Shown: positions 16,731-24,406 of the stretch, one piece after another
Layout: the number at the start of each line of letters is the position of its first letter
Position numbering within the stretch: position 1 is the stretch's first letter
Origin: Firmicutes bacterium CAG:238
GTDB taxonomy: Bacteria; Bacillota; Clostridia; Peptostreptococcales; Anaerovoracaceae
Length of the DNA: 24,456 nucleotides
Direction: 5' to 3'
Assembly: GCA_000435615.1 (NCBI GenBank)
Contig: FR881997.1
Location: forward strand, 1-24,456
Notes under the pieces: generated by a model
The model's database searches: none
Seen by the model: the letters and a program-made list of their open reading frames with translations, nothing else
What the model was told of the DNA's origin: nothing
Translations under genes and position numbers: made by a program

Positions 16731-16937
16731 GTACCTTTTCTTTCAGCAGACTTGCAATCGCGTCAAAGTGTTTGTCCGGACTTACAAGAAAATTATTTTT
16801 CCGTCACGGCTACCTATTCGTTCTGCCTCCGCAAGTAGATTGTAGCAAAATGCATGTACAATAAAAAGGGCATGGTTTTTCATTCAAAAAAAAACAAATC
16901 CAATCATTCCGATGGTTTTGGGATTTGCTTCGTTTTC
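16731..16937 (-). pseudogene. Decayed, internally deleted duplicate of the PIN/NYN gene and its upstream region
   Basis: Bases 16731-16835 match 13156-13260 (interior of the PIN/NYN gene) and 16833-16937 match 13519-13621 (its upstream region plus the terminator of the preceding locus), with scattered substitutions. About 258 bases, including the start codon and N-terminal strand, are missing at the joint, where CAA is shared by both sides. No product is expected. Confidence 0.8.
16886..16920 (-). terminator. Rho-independent terminator after the VapD-like gene (duplicate of the one at 13574)
   Basis: Minus-strand stem CAAAACC / GGATTTG (16920-16914 with 16901-16895, one mismatch, extended by ATC/GAT) followed by nine T. 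It lies inside the duplicated segment and now follows the gene ending at 16953. Confidence 0.65.
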
Positions 16938-16952
16938 ACGGACTTTATCAAG

Positions 16953-17243
16953 TTACTTTTTCTGAAATAAATATGTCAAATCTCTGGTTTCTCCAATCAA
17001 ATCGATATTGAAACTACGAAAAAGACGCAGCCAGCCGTTATTGTCCAGTTCTACATTGATTTGATCTAATTCTTTCGCTGTCAATTCACGTTCATAAATA
17101 AACCCTAAATGGCGCTGGTAGGAAAAACCTTTGTCCTTAAAAAAATCATAAATGGACTTCTGAGCCTCATACGGTTTCATTCCATTTTTCCTAATCTTTT
17201 CAAGGTCTGCAACAAGTTTTACTCTATGACGATATTCACTCAT
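16953..17243 (-). CDS. VapD-like small protein (putative endoribonuclease family)
   Basis: A 96-residue protein whose layout matches the VapD/Cas2-like fold: a helix with AQKSIYDFFKDKGFSYQRHLGFIYE in the place of the VapD DIxxxLxxxGFxRxQGSxY block. The acidic helix LTAKELDQINVEL follows, and then WLRLFRSFNIDLIGETRDLTYLF in the place of the C-terminal strand and DLT motif. VapD proteins are RNases in some pathogens; activity here is unproven, since the usual N-terminal strand acid is not clear. ATG 17243 follows GAGGAG. It is 30 bases after the DUF551-like gene and probably co-transcribed with it. Confidence 0.55.
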   Translation of the reverse strand: MSEYRHRVKLVADLEKIRKNGMKPYEAQKSIYDFFKDKGFSYQRHLGFIYERELTAKELDQINVELDNNGWLRLFRSFNIDLIGETRDLTYLFQKK

Positions 17244-17273
17244 CCCAATATCTCCTCTCTGTTTTCTCTTTGT

Positions 17274-17519
17274 TTACTCCACCTCGAAAGTTTCGTCCTC
17301 GAAAAAGACCGCCCATGCAACCACATTTTCCTCTGATAAAACCAGTCCGCCATAACCGAAGTCTATATAAAATTCTTTCTCGTTCGCATTGTACCCGCCG
17401 GCACTCCAGTTGTACTCTCCGTCCTCCGATTTCCAAACGAGAAAACAGAATTCACCGTCCTGCGGCAGTCCTTTTTCCGATACCAGATTCCATCTGTCTA
17501 CGCTCAACTTAAAATTCAT
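17274..17519 (-). CDS. Small DUF551-like protein
   Basis: An 81-residue acidic protein. Its pattern WNLVSEKGLPQDGEFCFLVW..GGYNANEKEFYID..ENVVAWAVF resembles the short WxxVxExLPxxGxxVLV...VxxWxP domain (DUF551 and relatives) common in phages and mobile elements, where the function is unknown. ATG 17519 follows GAGG. A truncated copy of its first bases and ribosome site is found at 5065-5112. It is followed closely by the VapD-like gene. Confidence 0.6.
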   Translation of the reverse strand: MNFKLSVDRWNLVSEKGLPQDGEFCFLVWKSEDGEYNWSAGGYNANEKEFYIDFGYGGLVLSEENVVAWAVFFEDETFEVE

Positions 17520-17553
17520 TTCCTTGCACCTCTTTCTTGTCGTTATATGAAAT
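17506..17553 (-). repeat. Intact partner of the 5065-5112 repeat
   Basis: Upstream bases, ribosome site and first codons of the DUF551-like gene, duplicated in degenerate form at 5065-5112. Confidence 0.6.
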
Positions 17554-17554
17554 T

Positions 17555-17580
17555 AGAACCGCTGGGGATTCAACGGTTCT
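17555..17580. terminator. Hairpin between the restriction operon and the DUF551-like gene
   Basis: AGAACCG / CGGTTCT (17555-17561 with 17574-17580), extended by TG/CA inside. On the minus strand it is followed only by AATTTCAT, so termination would be weak. It lies about 155 bases after the last methyltransferase stop. Confidence 0.35.
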
Positions 17581-17735
17581 GAGCATTACATATATTATTT
17601 GAATTTAACAAATTTTAGCTTGATATTAAATTGACTTATTTCGTGACTTATCTTTCTATTTGCCCTTTTTGTATTCTTTCTGCTATATTTTCTTTGCAGA
17701 AGTTTTAATACCAAAATAATGTCACCTTTTTTCTC

Positions 17736-18575
17736 TTATGCTTTACTCGGCAAAATAAGGTTATCGCTAAAAACTATCAGTTCCTTTGCTTTGCGAGAGC
17801 GATTAACACTATAATTTATATCAATAAAATCAGTCCTATAATCGCAATATAATTGCCGAGTTAATTCGCAAATATCGTATGTCACAATCCATTTTCTTTT
17901 GCATTTTTTTATTGCATTTCGCAAATCCGTATGTTCTTTTTCATTAAATGAATTTTTATATAATTGTCCACCTTTTTCTACATACGGAGGGTCAAAATTA
18001 ATCAACACTTTATAATATTTTCTCATAATACTTGGTTGGATAAAATCAAAGACATCCAAATTATATATATCAATTTTACTTGATAATCCGCCAATTTCTT
18101 CTATTCTTTTAATAAGATTCTTTCTATGGAACCTAGCATCCATCAGATAATTTCCATTTTGATTTTGTCCACCAATTACACCGCCTGAAATAACACCTGA
18201 TATATTAGTTCTATTCAAGTAATATGTAGCTTTACCTAGCGTCAAATCATCGTATTGATCTTGATTGGTATAAACATTTCTTTGCCTGTTCCATTCATCT
18301 AAATCTAAGCTAACATCACGCACAAATCGACACATCTCATCTGTATTGTTTATAACACTCCACCAAAATGAGTATATAGCCCGGTCCAAATCATTAAGTA
18401 CAATACGTTTCACATCATGTTTTTGTAATAACTTAAGTGCCAATCCTGCGCCTCCAGCAAATGGTTCAATATATGTTTCTCCGATAAGGTCATTTGCTTC
18501 TAAAATATCTCTTACATAGTTATATAATTTTGCTTTTCCTCCCGGATAACGCAAAGGAGATAAAGATTTTTGCAT
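17736..18575 (-). CDS. Dam-family (D12 class) adenine-N6 DNA methyltransferase, third of the operon
   Basis: A 279-residue SAM-dependent adenine methylase. The N-terminal SPLRYPGGKAKL block, FAGG (about 39-42 in EPFAGGAG) of the SAM site and catalytic DPPY (195-198, in INFDPPYVEKGGQLY) are in alpha-class (Dam) order. It is the distal gene of the restriction operon, 32 bases after the ATPase, with GGAGG before ATG 18575. Dam relatives often methylate GATC-type sites, but specificity cannot be read from the sequence. As the restriction enzyme already has two upstream methylases, this one may be a third strand- or site-specific partner or a marker for the ATPase. The base composition is AT-rich like the rest of the operon. 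Confidence 0.93.
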   Translation of the reverse strand: MQKSLSPLRYPGGKAKLYNYVRDILEANDLIGETYIEPFAGGAGLALKLLQKHDVKRIVLNDLDRAIYSFWWSVINNTDEMCRFVRDVSLDLDEWNRQRNVYTNQDQYDDLTLGKATYYLNRTNISGVISGGVIGGQNQNGNYLMDARFHRKNLIKRIEEIGGLSSKIDIYNLDVFDFIQPSIMRKYYKVLINFDPPYVEKGGQLYKNSFNEKEHTDLRNAIKKCKRKWIVTYDICELTRQLYCDYRTDFIDINYSVNRSRKAKELIVFSDNLILPSKA

Positions 18576-18607
18576 TATTACTTCCTCCGATCACCCCTTC
18601 AAGCTGA

Positions 18608-20260
18608 TTATTTCCATTCGTTAGGATTTATTGCTTGATAATGGGACATTTTTTTAAAAAGTGACCTGAAATTGTTATAAAACTTTTCTATGCATTCTTG
18701 ATTATCAATGTTATGTAACCAGTGCTTATACAGTAATTTAAAAAATGTGAGGTTATCATTGAACAACTTTTTATTAAATTCTCGGCGTTTTCCCTTTGTT
18801 GATTGTCCACTGGATCGATACTGTTCAATTATTTGCTTGTTGTCGTCTATCTTTGTTTTAATATTTGACAAATAATAGATTTTGCCAAAACCTTTCTCAA
18901 TAATAATCGATTGAGTCCAGAAACAGTCATCCTCTTCGTACAACTTCTGTGCATAACTAAATAACACTTCTTCAGGGCAGTCATTTCCAGGTAATGCCAA
19001 TATGCAATTTGACATATCAGAATTATGATCTCCATCCAAAATACATATTGATCTTATGGTTGTTCTCAATAACTTGCTATCTGTGAATATACCAATTAAA
19101 TTTTCAGCTCCTATATTAGCGTGCACAAAGTGGAAAAATCTATTAATTCCCCTAAATTCCTCAGGATGTATTTCTGAAAAGTAATTTAACAACATATCAA
19201 GAATTACTCTAGCTTCATCGTCTTCTGTAAATATCGGTATAACCTTGTCCATATAAATATCATCTTGCGTTAACGATTGTAAATGTAATTTTATTTTATA
19301 TATATCAGGTGAATCCATCAGCGTTACATTCGTTATATTGTCTAACAAATATATAACATTACATTTGTATTCAAACATTGTTTCTAATAATGATATACTA
19401 TGTGTTGTGAATACTATTTGAATTTTATATTCCTGCGAGAAGTCCTTAAACAGTTGCAATAACTTAATTTGAAAAGCAGGATGCAGTGTTGCATCCAATT
19501 CATCAATCAATAATACACTTTCTATATCGTTATTAGAACATATAGATTCAAAATAATATTTAAGCGACACCAACGCTGTCAATATTATAGTTAAATTATC
19601 TTCCCCTGCGGAAATTGTATTTGAATCAATTCCTTCTATTTCAGTTGAAAATTCTGTTCTAACTTTTACATCTCCCATTCTTTGCGAATTTCCATAAGTA
19701 ATAGAGTAGTTTGTAAATTTTTTGTATAATTCTGCAATATTATTTTTATAGCTCTCAGGCAATTTGTTGTTAATCTGTTTTATTTGTTCATCATCTTGAT
19801 ATTCTCCATATGGAAACAGTCTTGATAACCCAAGATAAATAACAGGGCAATGCGGTAATGTGTCATGTGAGCCAAGTTGATATTTTGGTTTTACGGCATA
19901 TCTTGTCATAATAGAAGAGTTGTGTCTTCTAAAGTTTAGTGAGCCTCGCGTATAGTAATCTACTGAGAATAAACTGCCTTTTACTCCATAAGCTGGATCA
20001 TTATATTTTTTATCCCCACGTGTTAGAGATTCTACCTTTGGATTAGTAATAGCATTAACCGCATTCAAAACTTTTAAACAATTATCATCCTTGACCCACT
20101 CACATTTTTTTGTAACAGCCTGAAAGGAATTACTGAATAAATGTAACAAGGAAGTTTTACATGTACCATTCGTGCCAGATATTGCATTAACGCCTTTCTC
20201 GAATTGAATATTAATCCTTTTAAGTTTTCTATATTGTTCGATATTTATAGATTTAATCAT
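18608..20260 (-). CDS. RecF/OLD-like AAA ATPase with TOPRIM-like C-terminal domain
   Basis: A 550-residue ATPase of the ABC/SMC-like OLD type. Walker A is SGTNGTCKTS (28-37), with an unusual Cys before the Lys. A signature-like SAGEDNL lies at 217-223, Walker B at VLLIDELDATLHP (249-261) and the His switch at FTTHS (His287). The C-terminal part has IFTEDDEARVIL (Glu346) and ICILDGDHN (Asp409, Asp411), the E and DxD pattern of TOPRIM nucleases. Such ATPase-TOPRIM proteins include OLD and GajA, which act in phage defence. No UvrD-like GajB partner is adjacent; instead it sits between a restriction enzyme and a methyltransferase. ATG 20260 follows GGGAGG. TOPRIM activity is inferred from motifs only. 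Confidence 0.85.
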   Translation of the reverse strand: MIKSINIEQYRKLKRINIQFEKGVNAISGTNGTCKTSLLHLFSNSFQAVTKKCEWVKDDNCLKVLNAVNAITNPKVESLTRGDKKYNDPAYGVKGSLFSVDYYTRGSLNFRRHNSSIMTRYAVKPKYQLGSHDTLPHCPVIYLGLSRLFPYGEYQDDEQIKQINNKLPESYKNNIAELYKKFTNYSITYGNSQRMGDVKVRTEFSTEIEGIDSNTISAGEDNLTIILTALVSLKYYFESICSNNDIESVLLIDELDATLHPAFQIKLLQLFKDFSQEYKIQIVFTTHSISLLETMFEYKCNVIYLLDNITNVTLMDSPDIYKIKLHLQSLTQDDIYMDKVIPIFTEDDEARVILDMLLNYFSEIHPEEFRGINRFFHFVHANIGAENLIGIFTDSKLLRTTIRSICILDGDHNSDMSNCILALPGNDCPEEVLFSYAQKLYEEDDCFWTQSIIIEKGFGKIYYLSNIKTKIDDNKQIIEQYRSSGQSTKGKRREFNKKLFNDNLTFFKLLYKHWLHNIDNQECIEKFYNNFRSLFKKMSHYQAINPNEWK

Positions 20261-20336
20261 ATGTACTTCCTCCCACCCTGTTATGTCAATACTGCATAAT
20301 ATATTTCATCGTTAACACACATTATTTATTCGTGAA

Positions 20337-22304
20337 TCAAATTTCCAATGAAAACGCCCTGTACCACTCATGTGGCGGTAATATTGAATTAAATGCTGCT
20401 TCAAATAGTGGATACAGTTCTTTATAGGTTTTCTTGTTAGAAACAATCTTTTTTAATTCTGATGTCTGTAAAGGAATAATTTTCATTCCCGTTACAGCCT
20501 TTGAATAATCCTGGGAGTCGTAAAATGGTGTTGTTTTCCGGCTTCGAAAATCTGCAATTACATTTATATCGAGATAAGTAGTCGCAAATACACAATAAGA
20601 ATTCATATTACCCGTACGAATTAAATGTCTTCCTAAATGTCTTGAAACAGGCTCCATTTCCATTCTTCGCTGGTTTGTGCTATCAGCAAGGGTTGCTTCT
20701 AACAAAAGTGTATGCTCCGGATAAACCTCTGTCGTCTCATATTCATAAACTATATCTGCCTCACCGCCTGCAGCGTGGGTTTTCGGCAATAAATCGGCAT
20801 CTAGTGAAAGCTTCATATAATCAAGAATTTTACCGTGTCTTTCGCTTGCTTTGTACCACAGAATTCCTAACACATATTCAAAAATGGTTGGTATATCAGC
20901 ATTGTCGGTAACCATACTTCTAATCTCATCATCATTTCTGCTTTCAAAGCAATCAAGAAGTAATAACAACCTGTCGTCTGTAAATTTAGTATCAATGAGA
21001 TGTTGTAATCTCTGATAACGTGTATCCTCTAAAGCATCTCGTGCCGACTGCATGTTGGAAACATTTATGCCAAGTTCTTTGTTGATTCCAGCAATGATAG
21101 TTTCGTCGCTTACGACAAGGCATTCCGATATTTCAGTAAGAGAACAATCTTCGTACAACATCTTCGAAGAAGTAAATGTGTCTTTATATAATTTTTCTGC
21201 AATTGACTTAAAAAAATATTTAGGTACAATATCAAACTTTATCGTATTGTCTTCAAACAAAACAACATCTGTCGTTCTAATATATCGCCGATTCAAATCA
21301 AGATAATCTGACAGCGTAGCTTTTGCTTTAAAAAGATGCATTGTATAAAAAAATACTCTTTTAAAACTTTCTTCATCAGAAACTTCATTAAATTTTGTTT
21401 GCTTTAAATGCTCTAATGGGCTTTTCTTAATAGTTGCTTCAGATGTGGTGTCGAATAAGTAACTCCGCCACCACTTTCCTATGTTTATATTCTTAGTAGC
21501 CTGATATATTGCAGATATACTTTCCACGTTATTATTTACAAATGTCTCAAATAGTGCATTATAAAGTTCATAATATGTTCTATCATATCGTCTGCTTTTT
21601 CTGTTAAGGCCTATTTCGCATATCAAATCCCTTGAAACTTCATTTTCAAGAAGGTATGCTAATGCCAACTTATAGTTAGGCATATTCATCATACGTTTTA
21701 TAATAATTTCGTCGATGCTAGTCCTGCCTGTACGTAGCATTGAAATACCATCAACAATTTCGGCCATTTCTTTTTCTCCAATACATAATGGCAACAGATA
21801 TGTATATTCGTCAAGCGTCAGGTAATCAAATTTGTTCAGTAAATGAATCAATACCATGAACGGACGGACAGTGCGTCCGTCAATACTATAATGCGTTTTC
21901 AGCAGTTGTTTCAAATAAATAAAGCTATCCCGTGCTATTTGAAATTGGTTGTTGGAGGAAAAATCGTTTTGGAAAGCGATTTTTAGTAATGATTTCCCAG
22001 CATTGCTCAAATTCCTGCCAGCATCAATTAATCCTATATCAACCAATCCGGATGTTTTTTCACGCGCATCTTTAGGTTTGTTCTCGGCTTCTCCCTCCAA
22101 AAAACCTTTTGACTGCATGAAATCATAATATCGAGCCTGCAAAGTTTTGTTTCCAGTCCATTCCTCATTTTTATTTTCTTCAAGCGACCAAAACTCATCT
22201 AATAAAACAAGTTGTTCTTCAATAGTTTTATTGAAATTTCTTGTTCTAAAGCTGGTAGTGCCTAGACTCCAACAGAAACTTTTATATGGAATTATATTTG
22301 GCAT
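20337..22304 (-). CDS. AlwI/N.BspD6I-family type IIS-like restriction endonuclease
   Basis: A 655-residue restriction enzyme or nicking-enzyme subunit. The C-terminal catalytic region matches N.BspD6I/N.BstNBI as I remember it: THAAGGEADIVYEY (Asp517), LLLEATLA (Glu536) and MEMEPVSRHL (Glu549). It shares the THAAG motif, the EPVxRH motif and the 13-residue spacing from the second to third acid with N.BspD6I, whose catalytic acids are D456, E469 and E482. The N-terminal two thirds (SLGTTSFRTRNFNKTIEEQL, winged-helix-like segments) would be the DNA-recognition part. Family members recognise asymmetric sites such as GGATC or GAGTC and cut outside them; some nick one strand unless paired. It is flanked by two methylases upstream and the ATPase downstream. 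ATG 22304 follows GAGGAAG, 12 bases after the preceding gene. Confidence 0.88.
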   Translation of the reverse strand: MPNIIPYKSFCWSLGTTSFRTRNFNKTIEEQLVLLDEFWSLEENKNEEWTGNKTLQARYYDFMQSKGFLEGEAENKPKDAREKTSGLVDIGLIDAGRNLSNAGKSLLKIAFQNDFSSNNQFQIARDSFIYLKQLLKTHYSIDGRTVRPFMVLIHLLNKFDYLTLDEYTYLLPLCIGEKEMAEIVDGISMLRTGRTSIDEIIIKRMMNMPNYKLALAYLLENEVSRDLICEIGLNRKSRRYDRTYYELYNALFETFVNNNVESISAIYQATKNINIGKWWRSYLFDTTSEATIKKSPLEHLKQTKFNEVSDEESFKRVFFYTMHLFKAKATLSDYLDLNRRYIRTTDVVLFEDNTIKFDIVPKYFFKSIAEKLYKDTFTSSKMLYEDCSLTEISECLVVSDETIIAGINKELGINVSNMQSARDALEDTRYQRLQHLIDTKFTDDRLLLLLDCFESRNDDEIRSMVTDNADIPTIFEYVLGILWYKASERHGKILDYMKLSLDADLLPKTHAAGGEADIVYEYETTEVYPEHTLLLEATLADSTNQRRMEMEPVSRHLGRHLIRTGNMNSYCVFATTYLDINVIADFRSRKTTPFYDSQDYSKAVTGMKIIPLQTSELKKIVSNKKTYKELYPLFEAAFNSILPPHEWYRAFSLEI

Positions 22305-22316
22305 AGCTACTTCCTC

Positions 22317-23237
22317 TCAATAATTAATTATCAGCACCTCTTCTGAAGCAGAAGTCTTATCCTTCGTTTGATAGTTTGAATTTGAATAGCTGAAATTAAG
22401 TTGTATAATTTTATATTTATCTGCGTTTTTATCAAGCCAGTCAACTAAGATATTGTTTTCCCTGCCTTTGCTTCTCAGCACATTCGATAATGCAAAACGA
22501 ATATTTCTGCCGTTCAATTCATCTAAAAAAGAAAGTAAGTCTTTTTCGTCAGTCTCGCTCCATCCCCCTCGTTCATTATAGGTTGCACAGGTTATCAAAT
22601 AAGGTGGATCTGCATAAACAAAATCTTGGGATGTCAATGCAAATACATCGAAATCTCTGAAGTCTCGGCAAGAAAAAATGCAATTTTGTCTCACAATTCT
22701 ATCAATAAAACTTATAAGTTTTTGTTCCATCTTTTTATTGAAATCCCTTTTACCTACAGGTAAGTTAAATTCTCCGTGTGAATTAAATCGAATTTGGTTA
22801 TTAAAGGAATATACAATCATTACATAGAGCATGATGTAATAATAATCATCCAACTTTCCGTCAGCATGTTTTTGATTAAAATCCTTACGCAGTTTTAAAT
22901 AACCATCTCTATTATAATTGCTAAGACCTTTGCTACTTTCACACTCATAATAAGTATAGCCGTTTTTACTCACAAGGGATAAGTTATACTTTTCTATAAT
23001 TTCATAAATCCGATCTAAAGTTTCATCTTTATCAAGATTTTTGAACGTGTTATACAAATGAAGTAAATTCTCATTTAAATCATTGTATATAACTTTATTG
23101 CAATTAACATTTATACCTACATTACAACCACCACAAAATAAATCTACAAGGGTATTTATGTTTTGGGGAAATAATGGCAAAATTTGAGGTAATAACTTAT
23201 ATTTCCCTCCCGTGTAATTAAGTGGTGATTGTATCAT
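22317..23237 (-). CDS. D12-class adenine-N6 DNA methyltransferase, second of the operon
   Basis: A 306-residue adenine methylase. The N-terminal SPLNYTGGKYKLL block, SAM-site motif DLFCGGCNVG (32-41) and catalytic DPPY (210-213, in VYADPPYLITCATYNERGGW) occur in alpha order, as in Dam, DpnII-type and type IIS methylases. It starts 12 bases after the first methylase and ends 12 bases before the endonuclease, with AGGAG before ATG 23237, so it is almost surely a cognate protector of one strand of the asymmetric site. Confidence 0.94.
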   Translation of the reverse strand: MIQSPLNYTGGKYKLLPQILPLFPQNINTLVDLFCGGCNVGINVNCNKVIYNDLNENLLHLYNTFKNLDKDETLDRIYEIIEKYNLSLVSKNGYTYYECESSKGLSNYNRDGYLKLRKDFNQKHADGKLDDYYYIMLYVMIVYSFNNQIRFNSHGEFNLPVGKRDFNKKMEQKLISFIDRIVRQNCIFSCRDFRDFDVFALTSQDFVYADPPYLITCATYNERGGWSETDEKDLLSFLDELNGRNIRFALSNVLRSKGRENNILVDWLDKNADKYKIIQLNFSYSNSNYQTKDKTSASEEVLIINY

Positions 23238-23249
23238 ATTGATTTACTC

Positions 23250-24284
23250 CTATTCAAAGCAAACACACAGGAACAGTCTCTCTGCATTTTCAGCTATGTC
23301 AGATTTTCCGGTTGTAAATGCCTTATAACTTTCTTCAAAGACTTTTACGGTTCCTTTTGCATTTAGTATTTTCAAAATATCTTCATCGGAAATTTTTGCA
23401 TTGGAGCGGCAATTACCTTTATCGGCCATATTATTGTAAGAAAGCAAGATGTATTTAGCTTTTATATCATTTATCAAGGTTTCAAATGCTTTTGTTGCCC
23501 CAGTTGTGCAATACTTACTCTTCATACCGCTTCTGTCCATCTTCTTGGCTACCCCGAACACTTGTGGCTTTTCCCAGCGCGCTACATTTTCAAGCAAATG
23601 ATATGAATCACAATATTGTCTTGAATTGTACGGAGGATCAATATAAACAAGGTCTGCTTCAATCCGCTTAACAAGGTTATTTGCATCCTCATTAAAGCAT
23701 TGATTTAAGGGATGATTATCAACCTTCGCCAAAGGAACAGAGAGTTCCAACGAATCATCAAATTCTGCGTTCTTTCGATATGCATCGTAATGTCCGCAAG
23801 TCACAGCAATTTTATCCATTCCATAAAGCAATGATGTAATCAGGATTGCCCTCTCGCGGTTATTCAAATTACCTTTTTTATAATTTCGTTCTATATCCTC
23901 ACGAATATACCCAATTTTAGCACAGTCTTTCTTACTGAAATAGGTATCTGCAAAATTACGCGTCATATAGTTCTCACCGCAATTTGCTTTCCCATTGTAC
24001 ATGACTACATAATCAATTATTTTTTGTGTGTCATAGCTTTCCGCTCCAAACCAAGCATAATTGCAAACATAATTACTATACATCAAATCATTCGTAATAA
24101 GCATTTTATCTGCAAAAGCAGAGGATACAGCACCTGTTCCTGCAAAGATATCCGCAACTGTTTCGATATTAGTACATTCTTCATCTACAACACTTGTGAT
24201 AAATGAAAGTAACTTATATTTATTGCCTAAGTAGCGTCTATTGTTTATCAATGAGGTTTTATATTTCATTCCTGTTGTACTCAT
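23250..24284 (-). CDS. D12-class adenine-specific DNA methyltransferase, first of the operon
   Basis: A 344-residue adenine methylase of a different branch from its neighbour. It has RRYLGNKYKLL, SAM-site DIFAGTGAV (45-53) and catalytic DPPYNSRQYCDSYHLLENVARW (DPPY at 216-219). The long NSRQY continuation is typical of the COG3392-like group. It is expected to methylate the other strand of the asymmetric site. ATG 24284 follows GGAGGAATTACA; this ribosome site lies inside the end of a 41-codon frame with which the start overlaps as ATGA, implying coupling. Confidence 0.93.
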   Translation of the reverse strand: MSTTGMKYKTSLINNRRYLGNKYKLLSFITSVVDEECTNIETVADIFAGTGAVSSAFADKMLITNDLMYSNYVCNYAWFGAESYDTQKIIDYVVMYNGKANCGENYMTRNFADTYFSKKDCAKIGYIREDIERNYKKGNLNNRERAILITSLLYGMDKIAVTCGHYDAYRKNAEFDDSLELSVPLAKVDNHPLNQCFNEDANNLVKRIEADLVYIDPPYNSRQYCDSYHLLENVARWEKPQVFGVAKKMDRSGMKSKYCTTGATKAFETLINDIKAKYILLSYNNMADKGNCRSNAKISDEDILKILNAKGTVKVFEESYKAFTTGKSDIAENAERLFLCVCFE

Positions 24285-24406
24285 TGTAATTCCTCCGCCA
24301 GTAATTCTAACTTGATTTTACAAAATATTCTGTCCATTAAAACGGACTTGGCGTAAATATCTTTAAAAAATCGTGAAAATTCTTTAAAGAAATTTGCTTT
24401 TTTCAT
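24281..24406 (-). CDS. 41-residue basic small ORF overlapping the first methyltransferase
   Basis: ATG 24406 to TGA 24281 encodes a lysine- and phenylalanine-rich peptide (MKKANFFKEFSRFFKDIYAK then a further helix). Its stop overlaps the methylase start as ATGA, the usual sign of translational coupling. The ribosome site is weak (CAGCAGG). A further frame upstream also ends in an ATGA overlap with this ATG, so it may be the tail of an operon that begins beyond the window. The function is unknown, and a chance frame is possible. Confidence 0.4.
   Translation of the reverse strand: MKKANFFKEFSRFFKDIYAKSVLMDRIFCKIKLELLAEELQ

Noticed and set aside
17595..17735. In-frame 47-codon extension after the third methyltransferase stop
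   Set aside because: It is AT-rich with lysine-biased residues, no ATG and no family features; methylase length is already normal without it.
17736..24284. Inferring the restriction site from depletion of GGATC or GAGTC
   Set aside because: Several GGATC and GAGTC sites are visible in the operon, and a methylated host need not avoid its own site, so nothing can be concluded.
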